Source: Erwinia aphidicola (GTDB lineage Bacteria; Pseudomonadota; Gammaproteobacteria; Enterobacterales; Enterobacteriaceae). From it: a stretch of DNA of 64,000 nt. The notes beneath the pieces are model-generated. The model was not told the DNA's origin. It worked only from the letters and a program-made list of their open reading frames with translations, and ran no database searches. The translations under genes were made by a program, and so were the position numbers. Positions within the stretch are counted from its first letter, which is position 1. Each line of letters begins with the position of its first letter. Location: NCBI RefSeq assembly GCF_014773485.1, contig NZ_JACXBP010000001.1, positions 434,001-498,000 of the forward strand, given 5' to 3'. Positions 40,740-52,951 of this stretch are shown piece after piece.

Positions 40740-41887
40740 CGACCGATAGCCAGCGCCAGCGTCATGCGGCGCAGGGCTTCGTTTAACAGGTCGCGCTGAC
40801 AGCCAAAGTTGAAGCGCACAAACTTGTCATCGCCGAAGTCGCGCCCGGCCGAGAAACCCAGCCCGTGTTTTTCAAAAAACAGCGCCGGGCTGGCTACGTT
40901 GAGCTGGCTGGCGTCAATCCAGCCGAGGTAACTGCCTTCCGGCGCGACCATGCTCAGGCCCGGCAGTGTGTTAACGTGCTGCACCAGCGCATCGCGGTTG
41001 CTGCGCAGATACGCCAGCTGCGCCTCCAGCCACGGCTGACCGTCGCGCCAGGCCGCGGTGGCCGCGACCAGCGCCAGCACGTCGACGTCCGGCACAATGC
41101 CTTTGCGCTGCTGATTAAAACGTTCACGCAGTTCACGGTTGGGGATAATGGCCAGCGATGCGCCCAGCCCGGCGATATTGAAGCTTTTTGACGGCGACAG
41201 CAGGGTTACTGAGCGCTGCGCGGCGTCTTCGCTCAGGCTGGCGAACGGAATATGCTCTATCCCCGGTTCCAGCAGCAGGTCACAGTGGATTTCATCCGAA
41301 CAGACCAGCAGGTCGTGGCGCTGGGCAAACCGCAGCTGGGCTTCCAGCTCAGCGCGGCGATAGACGGTGCCGCCGGGGTTTTGTGGGTTGCACAGCATCA
41401 GCAGCTTCTCGTTGCCGGTCAGCTGCGCGTCCAGCGCGTCAAAATCCACCACCCAGCGCTGCTCTTGCAGCACCAGCGGGGCATTGATCTGATCTCTGGC
41501 GGCGAGCGAAGCCGCGGAACGAAACGGCGGATAGATTGGGGTGGGGGCCACGGTGCCCTGATGGGCTTCGGTAAAGGCACGCACGCATAGATTAAGCCCG
41601 GTCACTACGCCGGGAAGAAACACTAACCATTCCGGCTGGATTTGCCAGCCATAGCGGCTGCTCATACGCGCGATAATCACGTCAATCAGCTCTTCCTGCG
41701 GGAAGCCATAACCGAATATTCCGTGAGCCACCCGCTGCTGTAACGCGTCGATAATGCAGTCGGCAGAGCGAAAATCCGTATCCGCTACCCACAGCGGAAG
41801 GATATCCCGGTCACCATATTTTCGCCATTTCAGGCTATCGCTGTGACGGCGGTCTATCCGTTGGTCAAAACTGAATGCCATGATCAT
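40736..41887 (-). CDS. patB: PLP-dependent C-S lyase, MalY/PatB family
   Basis: This 383-residue fold-type I PLP enzyme splits cystathionine or cysteine conjugates, giving pyruvate, ammonia and a thiol. The cofactor lysine lies in LLSPSKSFNIAGLGAS. The substrate and PLP-ring segments LPLWVADTDFRS and MLCNPQNPGGTVYR, and the C-terminal arginine region FVRFNFGCQRDLL, are typical. The MalY relative of E. coli also interacts with MalT, which cannot be judged here. A start two codons later is possible. Confidence 0.88.
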   Translation of the reverse strand: MIMAFSFDQRIDRRHSDSLKWRKYGDRDILPLWVADTDFRSADCIIDALQQRVAHGIFGYGFPQEELIDVIIARMSSRYGWQIQPEWLVFLPGVVTGLNLCVRAFTEAHQGTVAPTPIYPPFRSAASLAARDQINAPLVLQEQRWVVDFDALDAQLTGNEKLLMLCNPQNPGGTVYRRAELEAQLRFAQRHDLLVCSDEIHCDLLLEPGIEHIPFASLSEDAAQRSVTLLSPSKSFNIAGLGASLAIIPNRELRERFNQQRKGIVPDVDVLALVAATAAWRDGQPWLEAQLAYLRSNRDALVQHVNTLPGLSMVAPEGSYLGWIDASQLNVASPALFFEKHGLGFSAGRDFGDDKFVRFNFGCQRDLLNEALRRMTLALAIGR

Positions 41888-41984
41888 GTTTCCCGTTAAA
41901 ATAAGTACCAGTGCAAGATAAGTTCAGACTAATCATCAGAGTATACATAAACAAACAGCCAGCAGTGATTAACCGGAGGATAGG

Positions 41985-42740
41985 ATGCGAAAACTGGAAA
42001 TATGCTGCTACGGGGTGGAGTGCGCAGTGACGGCAGAACGGGCGGGAGCCGACCGGATTGAGCTGTGCGCAGCCCCCGGCGAAGGGGGACTGACTCCGTC
42101 AGCAGGGGCATTGATTGCCGCACGCCAGCGCGTATCGATTCCGGTTCACCCGATCGTACGCCCGCGCGGCGGCGACTTCTGCTACAGCGAGATTGAATTT
42201 GAGTTGATGAAGTCGGACATCGCTTTTATCCGCGATCGCGGCTTCCCCGGGCTGGTGATCGGCCTGCTGGATGAAGACGGGCATATCGATCTGGCGCGCA
42301 TGCAGCAGGTCATGCGGCTGTGTGAGGGCATGAGCGTGACCTTCCATCGGGCGTTCGACCTGTGCCACAACCCACGCAGCGCGCTGGAACAGTTGACGGA
42401 TCTCGGCGTGGCGCGCATTCTGACTTCAGGCCAGCAGCAGAGTGCAGAAAGCGGATTACCGCTGTTAAGGGAACTTAGCCGCATGACCTGCGGTCCGATT
42501 ATTATGGCGGGTGCCGGCGTGCGCCTGAGCAACCTGCAAAAATTTATTGATGCCGGTCTGACTGAGCTTCACAGCTCGGCCAGTCAGCGAGTCTCTTCCC
42601 CGATGCGTTACCGCAAAGCCGGCGTGTCGATGTGTTCCGAAACAGAAATAGATGAATTCAGCCGCAGCTGCGTTGATGGCGACGTGGTAGCGGCAATGAA
42701 AAGCGTAATGTCGTTTGGCGCTCCCGAAAGAGTGGCCTGA
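41985..42740 (+). CDS. cutC: CutC-family protein
   Basis: The 251-residue TIM-barrel protein matches CutC. It begins [20 protein letters not shown], followed by [34 protein letters not shown] and SVTFHRAFD. CutC was first tied to copper tolerance in E. coli, but that role has been disputed and the activity is unknown. GGAGGATAGG lies just before the ATG. A terminator follows at 42802. Confidence 0.95.
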   Translation: MRKLEICCYGVECAVTAERAGADRIELCAAPGEGGLTPSAGALIAARQRVSIPVHPIVRPRGGDFCYSEIEFELMKSDIAFIRDRGFPGLVIGLLDEDGHIDLARMQQVMRLCEGMSVTFHRAFDLCHNPRSALEQLTDLGVARILTSGQQQSAESGLPLLRELSRMTCGPIIMAGAGVRLSNLQKFIDAGLTELHSSASQRVSSPMRYRKAGVSMCSETEIDEFSRSCVDGDVVAAMKSVMSFGAPERVA

Positions 42741-42801
42741 GACAGCAGCCGATTTTGCCGCGCAGCACGCCGCACTCTGACGTGATGTTTGCAAGTACCA
42801 G

Positions 42802-42830
42802 ACCCCAACCCCTTTGTTGGGGTTTTTTTT
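42802..42830 (+). terminator. Terminator after cutC
   Basis: ACCCCAA and TTGGGGT arms are followed by eight T residues. Confidence 0.88.
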
Positions 42831-42912
42831 GTTCTCAACGCACGCAGATGATGCCGGATTACGCAAAAAACTTTTACACTCACTCTATCCATAACCCGTG
42901 ATGAGAGCCTTG

Positions 42913-43743
42913 ATGAAGATTTTCGCTTGTACGTTAACGGCGCTGATGACTTTACTGGTGGCCCCGGCGGGATATGCCGCAGCAGCCTGCGCACCCGGCT
43001 CTCAGCAGGTGAACAATAACAACAGCCTGATGATGCTGGGCGGCACGGCAAAAGGCCCCGTCAAACAGTTTGTGGTGGGGGAGTTTGGCAAAGATGTCGA
43101 CCAGCAAAAGCGCATGCTCGGCCAGTTTGACCGCTGCGGAGCACTGCTGCGCGCCGATATCAGCTATGAGAAGCAGGAAGGGAATATGCAGATCAAGCTG
43201 GTACAGAATATCGAGCGCGTCGGGCAGGGCTGGCGCTCGGGCTATGATCTGGTGGTGTTTCAGCTAAAGGACGGCCAGCCGGTTGAGGTCAACCATAAGC
43301 AGGGCACCATCGACTATCACACCGGTAAGCGCGGCAGCATCACCAGTTCAACCGATAAATTTTTGCTGCAGGGTGAGGAAGGTTTTACGGAAACCACTAA
43401 TCGCTTCGACGACAAACAGCGCCTGGTGCGCAGCGTGTCGCGCGGCTCAGACCAAAATAGCAACGGGGCTTTCGACTACCGCTGGAATAATAACAATCAG
43501 CTGCTCTCTTCAAAATCGGAACGTAGCACCATGCAGTGGCGTTACGATAAGCAGGAGCGCGAGCTGAGCCTGACGACCAAATCCGACAATCCGCTCAGCA
43601 GTATGACCAGCGTCGACGAGTGCCAGCTGTGGGACGATCGCGGTAACTGTACCCTGAGCTACTCGCGCGAGATGGAAGTTTTTCCCAGTGGTATAGTGCG
43701 GCGCAATATTACCGCTGCCTACCGATTTGAGTATTGGGAATGA
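42913..43743 (+). CDS. Secreted or periplasmic YnfC-like protein
   Basis: The 276-residue protein begins with a signal peptide (MKIFACTLTALMTLLVAPAG, cleaved near YAA). There is no lipobox, but C18-type spacing after the signal gives a cysteine in AAACAPGSQQ. GPVKQFVVGEFGKDVDQQKR and the repeated RYDKQERELSLTTKS strands loosely recall YnfC (UPF0257), and the Tyr/Arg-rich YRWNNNNQ and MQWRYDKQ repeats suggest a beta-rich fold. Two upstream in-frame starts (42898 and 42901) exist. Function unknown; the family link is weak. Confidence 0.7.
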   Translation: MKIFACTLTALMTLLVAPAGYAAAACAPGSQQVNNNNSLMMLGGTAKGPVKQFVVGEFGKDVDQQKRMLGQFDRCGALLRADISYEKQEGNMQIKLVQNIERVGQGWRSGYDLVVFQLKDGQPVEVNHKQGTIDYHTGKRGSITSSTDKFLLQGEEGFTETTNRFDDKQRLVRSVSRGSDQNSNGAFDYRWNNNNQLLSSKSERSTMQWRYDKQERELSLTTKSDNPLSSMTSVDECQLWDDRGNCTLSYSREMEVFPSGIVRRNITAAYRFEYWE

Positions 43744-43745
43744 GA

Positions 43746-43771
43746 ACGGGACGGGCATGCCCGTCCCCTAC
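43746..43771. repeat. GCATGC-centred palindromic repeat between convergent genes
   Basis: GGGACGGGCATGCCCGTCCC is a perfect palindrome followed by CTAC. It lies a few bases after the stop of the YnfC-like gene and before the end of cmoB. Confidence 0.85.
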
Positions 43772-43805
43772 GCAGATGTCAGGCTCGCGCCACTTGTACC
43801 CTGAT

Positions 43806-45998
<2,193 letters not shown>

Positions 45999-46065
45999 CT
46001 CTCACTCCATGTTGTAAGAAATTTCTTGTGCGACAGGGTAGCGGACAAACCGCTCTCTGTCGCTA

Positions 46066-46890
46066 TCAGAACAGTAACTCCTGCCGTGGCCAGTCGGGAG
46101 CATCCCCTACCTGCGGCAATGCCTGCTGGAGAGCAGGCCACAGATAACGCACCAGTTCCGGGGCAAAGCCCACGTCCGGGGTATGAATAAACAGCCACGG
46201 CTGGCCCGCATCGTACCACTGCGGCAGGCGTTCCAGCCAGGCGTTAAACCAGCCGAGATTAGCAGCCGGGTCGTCCCCGCCGATGAAGCGAATCATCGGG
46301 GCATCTGCCGTCATCAGCGCATGGACCGGTAGCTTTGGCTTCTTGCGCTGGGCTTCGATAATTTCGGCAGTAGAAGGCACGGCGCTGTGTACGCCTCGCG
46401 TATCAAGAATGACCCGGTTAACCCGGCGCTGGTGCAGGCCGCGGTTCAGGGCGCGCTCCGCTTCCCCTTTGGCAAAAAACTCCGTGTGGCGCACTTCAAC
46501 CCCGTAGCGAAACTGCGCGGGGAGGCTATCGAGAAAGCCCCAGAGCACGGGCAGGTCGGCCGGGGAAAAGGCGGAAGGGAGCTGCAGCCAATACTGCCCA
46601 AGACGATCGGCCAGCGGCACCAGCAGCGAGAAAAACTCGTTACACAGATCGCTGCACTGGCGCAGCGCCGCCTGGTGGCTGATGGTGGCCGGAAATTTAA
46701 AACAGAAGCGGAAATCATCATGGGTCATCGCCCGCCAGCGCTGCACCACTTCCGGGCGCGGCAGGGCATAGAGCGTGGTGTTGCCCTCAACGCAGTTAAA
46801 GTAGCGGGCATAATCCTCCAGGGTGCTCATCCCCAGTTTCTTCCATTGTGGGTGCTGCCACTGCGGCAGGCCGAGATAAAACGGCTTCAT
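46066..46890 (-). CDS. yecE: DUF72-family protein YecE
   Basis: The 274-residue TIM-barrel-like protein of DUF72 starts MKPFYLGLPQWQHPQWKKLG. It contains FNCVEGNTTLYALPRPEVVQ, a conserved family block, and FRFCFKFPATISH. The ATG at 46890 follows AGGA; an upstream in-frame start would add 32 unlikely residues. Function unknown. It lies beside yecD as in E. coli. Confidence 0.93.
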   Translation of the reverse strand: MKPFYLGLPQWQHPQWKKLGMSTLEDYARYFNCVEGNTTLYALPRPEVVQRWRAMTHDDFRFCFKFPATISHQAALRQCSDLCNEFFSLLVPLADRLGQYWLQLPSAFSPADLPVLWGFLDSLPAQFRYGVEVRHTEFFAKGEAERALNRGLHQRRVNRVILDTRGVHSAVPSTAEIIEAQRKKPKLPVHALMTADAPMIRFIGGDDPAANLGWFNAWLERLPQWYDAGQPWLFIHTPDVGFAPELVRYLWPALQQALPQVGDAPDWPRQELLF

Positions 46891-46991
46891 CACGTTTCCT
46901 GTGAGTGTTGACTGCGGGCGACTGTAACGCGGGGGGATGATGGTGTGCAAGGGAGAAAAGGACCGGTTCCCTCCGGTCCGCGCCACGCGGA

Positions 46992-47558
46992 TTACAGTGC
47001 GGCGATCACCTCTTCAGACTGGCGAACGCGGGCAATGCGCGGGAAAATCCACTCGAAGCTGGCCTGGTGCTGCTCTGCCGTCGCCGTGCTGCAGATATCT
47101 TCCGCAATCACCAGGTTGAAGCCCAGCTCCCAGGCGTTACGCGCGGTAGATTCCACACCGATGTTGGTGGCAATGCCGCCCAGAACAATCGTGTCGATGC
47201 CGCGGCGACGCAGTTGAAGCTCCAGGTCGGTGCCGTAAAATGCGCCCCACTGGCGTTTGGTCACTTCCAGATCGCTGGCCTGCACGTTAAGCGCCTGTGG
47301 GTAAGTCCACCAGTTTTCCGGCAGCGCGCCGCCCGCATGCTCAGCGTCCACCGGCTGCTTCAGCGCTTCGGCGAAATCAGCCGACCAGCCCACGCGCACC
47401 AGCACTACCGGTGCATTGACGGCACGGAATTTTGCGGCCAGTTTGGCAGAACGCGCGACCACATCGCTGGCAGCGTGCGGGGCATTACCGAAAGGCAGGA
47501 TGCCATCCTGCAGGTCGATCAATACCAGGGCAGTGGTTTTTGGGTTCAGTTTAAACAT
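46992..47558 (-). CDS. yecD: Isochorismatase-family hydrolase YecD
   Basis: This 188-residue cysteine hydrolase fold has the catalytic residues of the family: D in [15 protein letters not shown] in [16 protein letters not shown], and the position after [14 protein letters not shown], where alanine replaces the usual catalytic cysteine in a GGIxTNxxV context. With that residue missing, the enzymatic activity is uncertain. The ATG at 47558 gives the E. coli length. Substrate unknown. Confidence 0.9.
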   Translation of the reverse strand: MFKLNPKTTALVLIDLQDGILPFGNAPHAASDVVARSAKLAAKFRAVNAPVVLVRVGWSADFAEALKQPVDAEHAGGALPENWWTYPQALNVQASDLEVTKRQWGAFYGTDLELQLRRRGIDTIVLGGIATNIGVESTARNAWELGFNLVIAEDICSTATAEQHQASFEWIFPRIARVRQSEEVIAAL

Positions 47559-47731
47559 GACTTTCTCCGGTTCAGCAGGTGAAAAACAGCGAGAATACAA
47601 AGGAACCGGCTATTTGCGCGACAAATTATGGCGATAAAGCTGGGGAGATTTGTTAGCGGGTATTTCTTAGCCTGCGAATAGCTACATGGGGAATCATTGT
47701 TCCCCATGACAGAGACTCAGGTCGTTGCGGG

Positions 47732-47902
47732 CTAAACTTCGATGTCAAAAAGGGTTTCCTGCGGCTCACCCAGCGTGCCGTAACGCTGGAGCTCTTCGCG
47801 TAAGGATTGCCACCGCTCCTGATAAATACGGCGATTTCGCTCGGCCTGTTCGGCTTTGCTCAGGCTCCTGCGCTCTGTGGTACTTTCCTGTTTCAATAAC
47901 AT
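47732..47902 (-). CDS. 56-residue charged helical protein overlapping the upstream frame
   Basis: This short frame encodes a highly charged, probably helical or coiled-coil peptide (SLSKAEQAERNRRIYQERWQ, then LREELQRYGTLGEPQ) ending in LFDIEV. GGAGG and AGGAA precede the ATG. It lies in a different frame inside the last third of the 197-codon frame at 47766..48359. The composition here looks more natural than that of the overlapping tail, so this is a good candidate for a real gene or for the true C-terminus of the upstream protein after a frameshift. No family recognised. Confidence 0.6.
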   Translation of the reverse strand: MLLKQESTTERRSLSKAEQAERNRRIYQERWQSLREELQRYGTLGEPQETLFDIEV

Positions 47903-48359
47903 AGATTCCTGCCTCCCTTTGAATATCCATGCGGTAGCGGTAGTCTAACTCCACTGATTGTTTTTTCAACAGATAATTGTAATAACGGCCCAGAGCAGGG
48001 CGGGCGGACAGCCAGAAAAGGATGCTGCACTGCCCGCGATGCGCAAAATTGCGCATCACAGAGCCAATCCCCTGGATGAACAGGGCTTCAAGCTCTTCCC
48101 GGCTGTAGTGCATCGCGCTATAAGTGTCATAACGCGCGCGTGGATGCAGGGCATACAGCGCCTGCCGGTCAAAAAAATTAACCATCCAGGCGGTGCGGAG
48201 CTGCTCAGGGCTGTACCAGTCAGCCAGCATCAGCCCGTAGTCAGCTAGGAACTCAACGTGGTATTCACTTCTGAGCCAGTCACTCTTGTGGACGTTAAGT
48301 AAATAGTGATGCCGACACCGCGGCGTAGGTGTCATTTTGCTGCCTTGTATTCTCATCAT
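47766..48359 (-). CDS. Unrecognised protein of up to 197 residues
   Basis: The N-terminal 150 residues look like a genuine soluble protein (EYHVEFLADYGLMLADWYSP, then QALYALHPRARYDTYSAMHY). AGGGA precedes the ATG pair at 48359 and 48356. The last 45 residues, from about KYHRAQEPEQ, are Arg-, Ser- and Pro-rich and overlap the 56-residue frame, so they may be an out-of-frame tail. Tyr and His are unusually frequent. I do not recognise the family. It lies between yecD and aspS, where E. coli has no gene. Confidence 0.6.
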   Translation of the reverse strand: MMRIQGSKMTPTPRCRHHYLLNVHKSDWLRSEYHVEFLADYGLMLADWYSPEQLRTAWMVNFFDRQALYALHPRARYDTYSAMHYSREELEALFIQGIGSVMRNFAHRGQCSILFWLSARPALGRYYNYLLKKQSVELDYRYRMDIQREAGIYVIETGKYHRAQEPEQSRTGRAKSPYLSGAVAILTRRAPALRHAG

Positions 48360-48625
48360 ACGTTCCCTGTGCTGCGTTCATTTCCGGGTACTGAGCAGCG
48401 ACACTAGCGCTGGCAGAGCCACGCCGCCAGTTGCTTTATTGACCGCTTGAAGGGACTGGAATGCTGCTCGCGTTTTTTCTGCGCTGTTGCACTGATGACA
48501 GCACTTATCCTGTGAGGCGTTTTCCATTATAATGGCCGCCATTTTTCGCGGCAGCAGCGCTTCTCAGAGCAGGGTATTGATTAAAAATGCTGCACCCGCA
48601 GCGCTGTAGTTAAAAGGATATCGTT

Positions 48626-50413
48626 ATGCGTACTGAGTATTGTGGACAGATCAACCTGTCTCATGTAGGCCAGCAGGTAACACTGTGCGGTTGGGTTAAT
48701 CGCCGCCGCGACCTCGGCAGCCTGATCTTTATTGATATGCGCGACCGTGAAGGCATCGTGCAGGTGTTCTTTGACCCGGACCGTCAGGAAGCTTTCAAGC
48801 TGGCTTCTGAGCTGCGTAATGAGTTCTGCATTCAGATCACCGGCACCGTGCGTGCGCGTGATGAGAAAAACAAAAACAGTGATATGGCGACCGGTGAGAT
48901 CGAGGTGTTTGCCACCGACCTGACCATCATCAACCGCTCTGAGCCGCTGCCGTTGGACTCCAACATGGCGAACAGCGAAGAAGCGCGTCTGAAATATCGC
49001 TACCTCGACCTGCGCCGCCCGGATATGGCCAACCGCCTGAAAGCGCGTGCCAAAATCACCAGCTTTGTGCGCCGCTTTATGGATGAGCACGGTTTCCTCG
49101 ATATCGAAACCCCGATGCTGACTAAGGCTACGCCGGAAGGTGCCCGTGACTATCTGGTGCCAAGCCGCGTGCACAAAGGCAAATTCTATGCGCTGCCGCA
49201 GTCGCCACAGCTGTTCAAACAGCTGCTGATGATGTCCGGGTTTGACCGCTACTATCAGATCGTCAAATGCTTCCGTGATGAAGACCTGCGCGCCGATCGC
49301 CAGCCAGAATTTACCCAGATCGATGTTGAAACCTCGTTTATGACGGCGCCACAGGTGCGTGAAATTATGGAACGTCTGGTGCGCGAGCTGTGGCTCGACG
49401 TGAAGTCTGTCGATCTCGGCGACTTCCCGCAGATGACCTTTGCCGAGGCGATGCGCCGTTACGGCTCTGATAAGCCGGACCTGCGTAACCCGATGGAGCT
49501 GGTGGACGTTGCTGACCTGCTGAAAGACGTAGAGTTTAAAGTCTTCTCCGGCCCGGCGAACGATGCTAAAGGACGCGTTGCCGCACTGCGCGTGCCGGGT
49601 GGCGCGCAGCTTAGCCGCAAGCAGATTGACGATTACGGCAAATTCATTGAAATCTACGGTGCCCGTGGCCTGGCGTATATCAAGGTGAACGAGCGTGCGA
49701 AAGGCCTGGAAGGGATCACTAGCCCGGTGGCTAAATTCCTGAGCGCGGAAATTGTTGAAGCTATTCTGGCGCGCACCGCTGCCGCCGATGGCGATATGAT
49801 CTTCTTCGGCGCTGACAGTGCCAAAGTGGTGGCCGATGCGCTGGGTGCACTGCGCCTGAAGCTGGGACGTGACCTGAAAATCACCGACGAAGCCGCATGG
49901 AAACCGCTGTGGGTGATCGACTTCCCGATGTTTGAAGACAATGGCGAAGGCGGCCTGACGGCGATGCACCACCCGTTCACCGCGCCGAAAGATATGTCAC
50001 CAGCCGAGCTGAACAGCGCGCCGGAAACGGCGATTGCCAATGCCTACGATATGGTGATCAACGGTTATGAAGTGGGCGGCGGTTCTGTGCGTATCCACAA
50101 TGGCCAGATGCAGCAGACCGTATTCGGCATTCTGGGTATTGCTGAGCACGAGCAGCGCGAGAAGTTTGGCTTCCTGCTGGATGCTCTGAAGTTCGGTACG
50201 CCGCCGCACGCTGGCCTGGCCTTTGGCCTTGACCGCCTGGTGATGCTGCTGACCGGCACGGAAAACATCCGTGATGTTATCGCCTTCCCGAAAACGACCG
50301 CTGCGGCCTGTCTGATGACCGAAGCGCCAAGTTTCGCCAACCCGGCTTCCCTGGCTGAGTTGGGTATTGAGGTGATTAAAAAGGTCAAAGACCAGCCATT
50401 AGAGAACGAATAA
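48626..50413 (+). CDS. aspS: Aspartyl-tRNA synthetase
   Basis: The 595-residue bacterial class II synthetase charges tRNA-Asp. It has an N-terminal OB fold ([20 protein letters not shown]), the class II motif 2 region [20 protein letters not shown], the bacterial GAD insertion (about 290-420), and motif 3 [21 protein letters not shown] lies before the ATG. The stop overlaps the nudB start by one base. Confidence 0.98.
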   Translation: MRTEYCGQINLSHVGQQVTLCGWVNRRRDLGSLIFIDMRDREGIVQVFFDPDRQEAFKLASELRNEFCIQITGTVRARDEKNKNSDMATGEIEVFATDLTIINRSEPLPLDSNMANSEEARLKYRYLDLRRPDMANRLKARAKITSFVRRFMDEHGFLDIETPMLTKATPEGARDYLVPSRVHKGKFYALPQSPQLFKQLLMMSGFDRYYQIVKCFRDEDLRADRQPEFTQIDVETSFMTAPQVREIMERLVRELWLDVKSVDLGDFPQMTFAEAMRRYGSDKPDLRNPMELVDVADLLKDVEFKVFSGPANDAKGRVAALRVPGGAQLSRKQIDDYGKFIEIYGARGLAYIKVNERAKGLEGITSPVAKFLSAEIVEAILARTAAADGDMIFFGADSAKVVADALGALRLKLGRDLKITDEAAWKPLWVIDFPMFEDNGEGGLTAMHHPFTAPKDMSPAELNSAPETAIANAYDMVINGYEVGGGSVRIHNGQMQQTVFGILGIAEHEQREKFGFLLDALKFGTPPHAGLAFGLDRLVMLLTGTENIRDVIAFPKTTAAACLMTEAPSFANPASLAELGIEVIKKVKDQPLENE

Positions 50414-50847
50414 TGGCCTTCAAGCATCCGGTATCAGTGCTGGTGGTGATTTACGCCGCCAATACGGGGCGGGTGCTGATGTTGCAGCGGCGCGATGATG
50501 TGGATTTCTGGCAGTCGGTCACCGGCAGCCAGGAAGCAGGGGAGAGCCCCGCACGGACCGCGCAGCGCGAGGTGCTGGAAGAGACGGGAATTGATATTTG
50601 CGCGGAGCAGCTCACATTAGTGGACTGCCAGCGTCATATAGAATTCGAAATCTTTCCGCACTTCCTCCACCGCTATGCGCCGGGCACCACCCATAACCGG
50701 GAACACTGGTTTACTCTGGCGCTGACGGCGGAGTGCGACATAACGCTGAGCGAGCATCTGGCCTATCAGTGGCTGGACGCCCCGGCCGCCGCCGCGCTCA
50801 CCAAGTCCTGGAGTAATCGCCAGGCAATTGAAGAATTCGTAGTTTAA
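50413..50847 (+). CDS. nudB: Dihydroneopterin triphosphate diphosphatase NudB
   Basis: This 144-residue Nudix hydrolase removes pyrophosphate from dihydroneopterin triphosphate in folate synthesis. The Nudix box is complete: GSQEAGESPARTAQREVLEE followed by TGI. It overlaps aspS and precedes yebC, the order found in E. coli. Confidence 0.94.
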   Translation: MAFKHPVSVLVVIYAANTGRVLMLQRRDDVDFWQSVTGSQEAGESPARTAQREVLEETGIDICAEQLTLVDCQRHIEFEIFPHFLHRYAPGTTHNREHWFTLALTAECDITLSEHLAYQWLDAPAAAALTKSWSNRQAIEEFVV

Positions 50848-50938
50848 CTTTGGTTTAATCTTTTGAACTTAGCCAAACGGTCAGGCGTCATCGCCAGCAA
50901 GATAGCCTGTCCGGTGCCAATTTGGAGACTAATAGGAA

Positions 50939-51682
50939 ATGGCGGGACACAGTAAATGGGCAAATACCAAGCACCGCAAGGCTGCACAGGATTCCAAGCG
51001 CGGTAAAATCTTTACCAAAATCATCCGTGAGCTGGTGACGGCTGCCAAACTGGGCGGCGGTGATGCCAGCTCTAACCCGCGCCTGCGTGCGGCGATGGAT
51101 AAAGCGCTGTCCAACAACATGACGCGTGACACCATGAACCGTGCGATTGCACGCGGCGTGGGCGGCGATGATGATACCAATATGGAAACCATCATTTATG
51201 AAGGCTACGGCCCGGGCGGCACCGCCGTGATGATCGAGTGCCTGTCTGATAACCGTAACCGTACCGTGTCTGAAGTGCGTCATGCCTTCACCAAAACCGG
51301 CGGTAACCTGGGGACTGACGGGTCGGTTGCCTATCTGTTCACTAAAAAAGGGGTGATCTCTTACGCACCTGGCCTGGATGAAGATACGGTGATGGATGCG
51401 GCGCTGGAAGCCGGCGCTGATGACGTGGTGACCTATGACGATGGCGCGATTGACGTGTTCACCCCGTGGGAAAACATGGGCGCGGTGAAGGATGCTCTGG
51501 AAGCGGCAGGTCTGCCAGCGGAAAGCGCGGAAGTCACCATGATCCCATCGACCAAAGCGGATATGGATGCGGAAACCGCGCCAAAACTGCTGCGTCTGAT
51601 CGACATGCTGGAAGATTGTGACGACGTGCAGGAAGTTTACCATAACGGTGAAATTTCTGACGAGGTGGCGGAAACGCTTTGA
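50939..51682 (+). CDS. yebC: YebC/TACO1-family translation factor
   Basis: The 247-residue protein starts [20 protein letters not shown], the family signature. The segment [20 protein letters not shown] also fits. The family was long called a transcription regulator; related proteins are reported to aid ribosomes at difficult sequences such as proline runs. The gene precedes ruvC by 31 bases. Confidence 0.96.
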   Translation: MAGHSKWANTKHRKAAQDSKRGKIFTKIIRELVTAAKLGGGDASSNPRLRAAMDKALSNNMTRDTMNRAIARGVGGDDDTNMETIIYEGYGPGGTAVMIECLSDNRNRTVSEVRHAFTKTGGNLGTDGSVAYLFTKKGVISYAPGLDEDTVMDAALEAGADDVVTYDDGAIDVFTPWENMGAVKDALEAAGLPAESAEVTMIPSTKADMDAETAPKLLRLIDMLEDCDDVQEVYHNGEISDEVAETL

Positions 51683-51713
51683 TAGCGGCTCCATCGCACC
51701 GCAGGAGCGCGTA

Positions 51714-52235
51714 ATGGCGATCATTCTTGGTATTGACCCGGGTTCGCGCATTACCGGCTACGGAGTGATCCGCCAGGTCGGGCGGCAGTTAACCTATCTG
51801 GGCAGCGGCTGTATCCGCACCAGCGTGGCCGATCTGCCGACCCGCCTGAAGCTGATCTACGCGGGCGTCAGTGAAATTATCACGCAGTTCCAGCCAGAAT
51901 ATTTTGCTATCGAGCAGGTATTTATGGCCAAGAACGCGGACTCGGCGCTGAAGCTCGGCCAGGCACGCGGGGCGGCGATCGTCGCGGCGGTTAATCAGGA
52001 CCTGCCGGTGTTCGAATACGCGGCGCGTCAGGTCAAGCTGACCGTGGCAGGCACGGGCGGTGCGGAAAAGAGCCAGGTGCAGCACATGGTGCGCACCTTG
52101 CTTAAACTTCCTGCTAACCCGCAGGCGGATGCGGCGGATGCGCTGGCCATTGCCATCACCCACTGCCATCTGAGCCAGAACGTCACGCGTATTGGCGAAG
52201 GCAAACTGACCCTTGCACGCGGCCGCCTGAGTTAG
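51714..52235 (+). CDS. ruvC: Holliday junction resolvase RuvC
   Basis: The 173-residue RNase H-fold nuclease cuts Holliday junctions. The catalytic acids are visible in [24 protein letters not shown] and [13 protein letters not shown]. The ATG at 51714 follows AGGAG; an in-frame frame upstream overlaps yebC and is not used. A terminator follows, so ruvAB has its own transcript. Confidence 0.97.
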   Translation: MAIILGIDPGSRITGYGVIRQVGRQLTYLGSGCIRTSVADLPTRLKLIYAGVSEIITQFQPEYFAIEQVFMAKNADSALKLGQARGAAIVAAVNQDLPVFEYAARQVKLTVAGTGGAEKSQVQHMVRTLLKLPANPQADAADALAIAITHCHLSQNVTRIGEGKLTLARGRLS

Positions 52236-52258
52236 CTTTCATCCCGAAATTCCCGGCA

Positions 52259-52284
52259 GGCTGGATATTCATCCAGCCTTTTTT
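52259..52284 (+). terminator. Terminator after ruvC
   Basis: GGCTGGAT and ATCCAGCC arms around a four-base loop are followed by six T residues. Confidence 0.88.
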
Positions 52285-52327
52285 ATGCTATAAACTCCCC
52301 ACTTAAAGTTATCGGAAGGAAGCGAAT

Positions 52328-52942
52328 GTGATAGGTCGTCTGAGAGGCATTATCCTGGAAAAACAGCCGCCCGTGGTGTTAATTGAGGCCAGCGGCGTGG
52401 GTTATGAGGTGCAAATGCCGATGACCTGTTTTTATGAGCTTCCCGAACTCAATCAAGAAGCGATCATCTTTACCCAGTTCGTGGTGCGTGAAGATGCCCA
52501 GCTGCTGTTCGGCTTTAACAGTAAGCCCGAGCGTGCGCTTTTTCGCGAGCTGGTGAAAGTGAATGGCGTCGGGCCGAAGCTGGCGCTGGCGATCCTCTCC
52601 GGGATGTCGGCCCAGCAGTTTGTGACTGCCGTCGAGCGTGAAGAGATCGCCGTGCTGGTGAAACTGCCGGGCGTGGGCAAGAAAACCGCCGAGCGCCTGG
52701 TGGTTGAAATGAAAGACCGCTTTAAAGGCATGCACGGCGATCTGTTCGCCAGCGATGCACCGTTTGCCCTGACCAGCGAAATGCCGGTGGAAACGGGTAA
52801 CGATGCCGAGAGTGAAGCCGTTGCTGCGCTGGTCGCCCTGGGGTATAAACCGCCAGAAGCCAGCCGGATGATCAGTAAAGTGGGCAAACCTGATGCCGAC
52901 TGCGAAACGTTAATTCGCGAAGCCCTGCGCGCAGCCATTTAG
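52328..52942 (+). CDS. ruvA: Holliday junction branch-migration protein RuvA
   Basis: The 204-residue protein binds the four-way junction and loads RuvB. Domain I is an OB fold ([15 protein letters not shown]), domain II has helix-hairpin-helix motifs ([19 protein letters not shown] and [19 protein letters not shown]), and domain III (about 155-204) contacts RuvB. The GTG start follows GGAAG. The E. coli yebB gene between ruvC and ruvA is absent. ruvB starts nine bases after the stop. Confidence 0.97.
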   Translation: MIGRLRGIILEKQPPVVLIEASGVGYEVQMPMTCFYELPELNQEAIIFTQFVVREDAQLLFGFNSKPERALFRELVKVNGVGPKLALAILSGMSAQQFVTAVEREEIAVLVKLPGVGKKTAERLVVEMKDRFKGMHGDLFASDAPFALTSEMPVETGNDAESEAVAALVALGYKPPEASRMISKVGKPDADCETLIREALRAAI

Positions 52943-52951
52943 AGGTAAAGC

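Noticed and set aside
48581..49972. Long 463-codon minus-strand frame opposite aspS
   Set aside because: It is a mirror of the GC-rich aspS codons, His- and Gln-rich, with no family resemblance.
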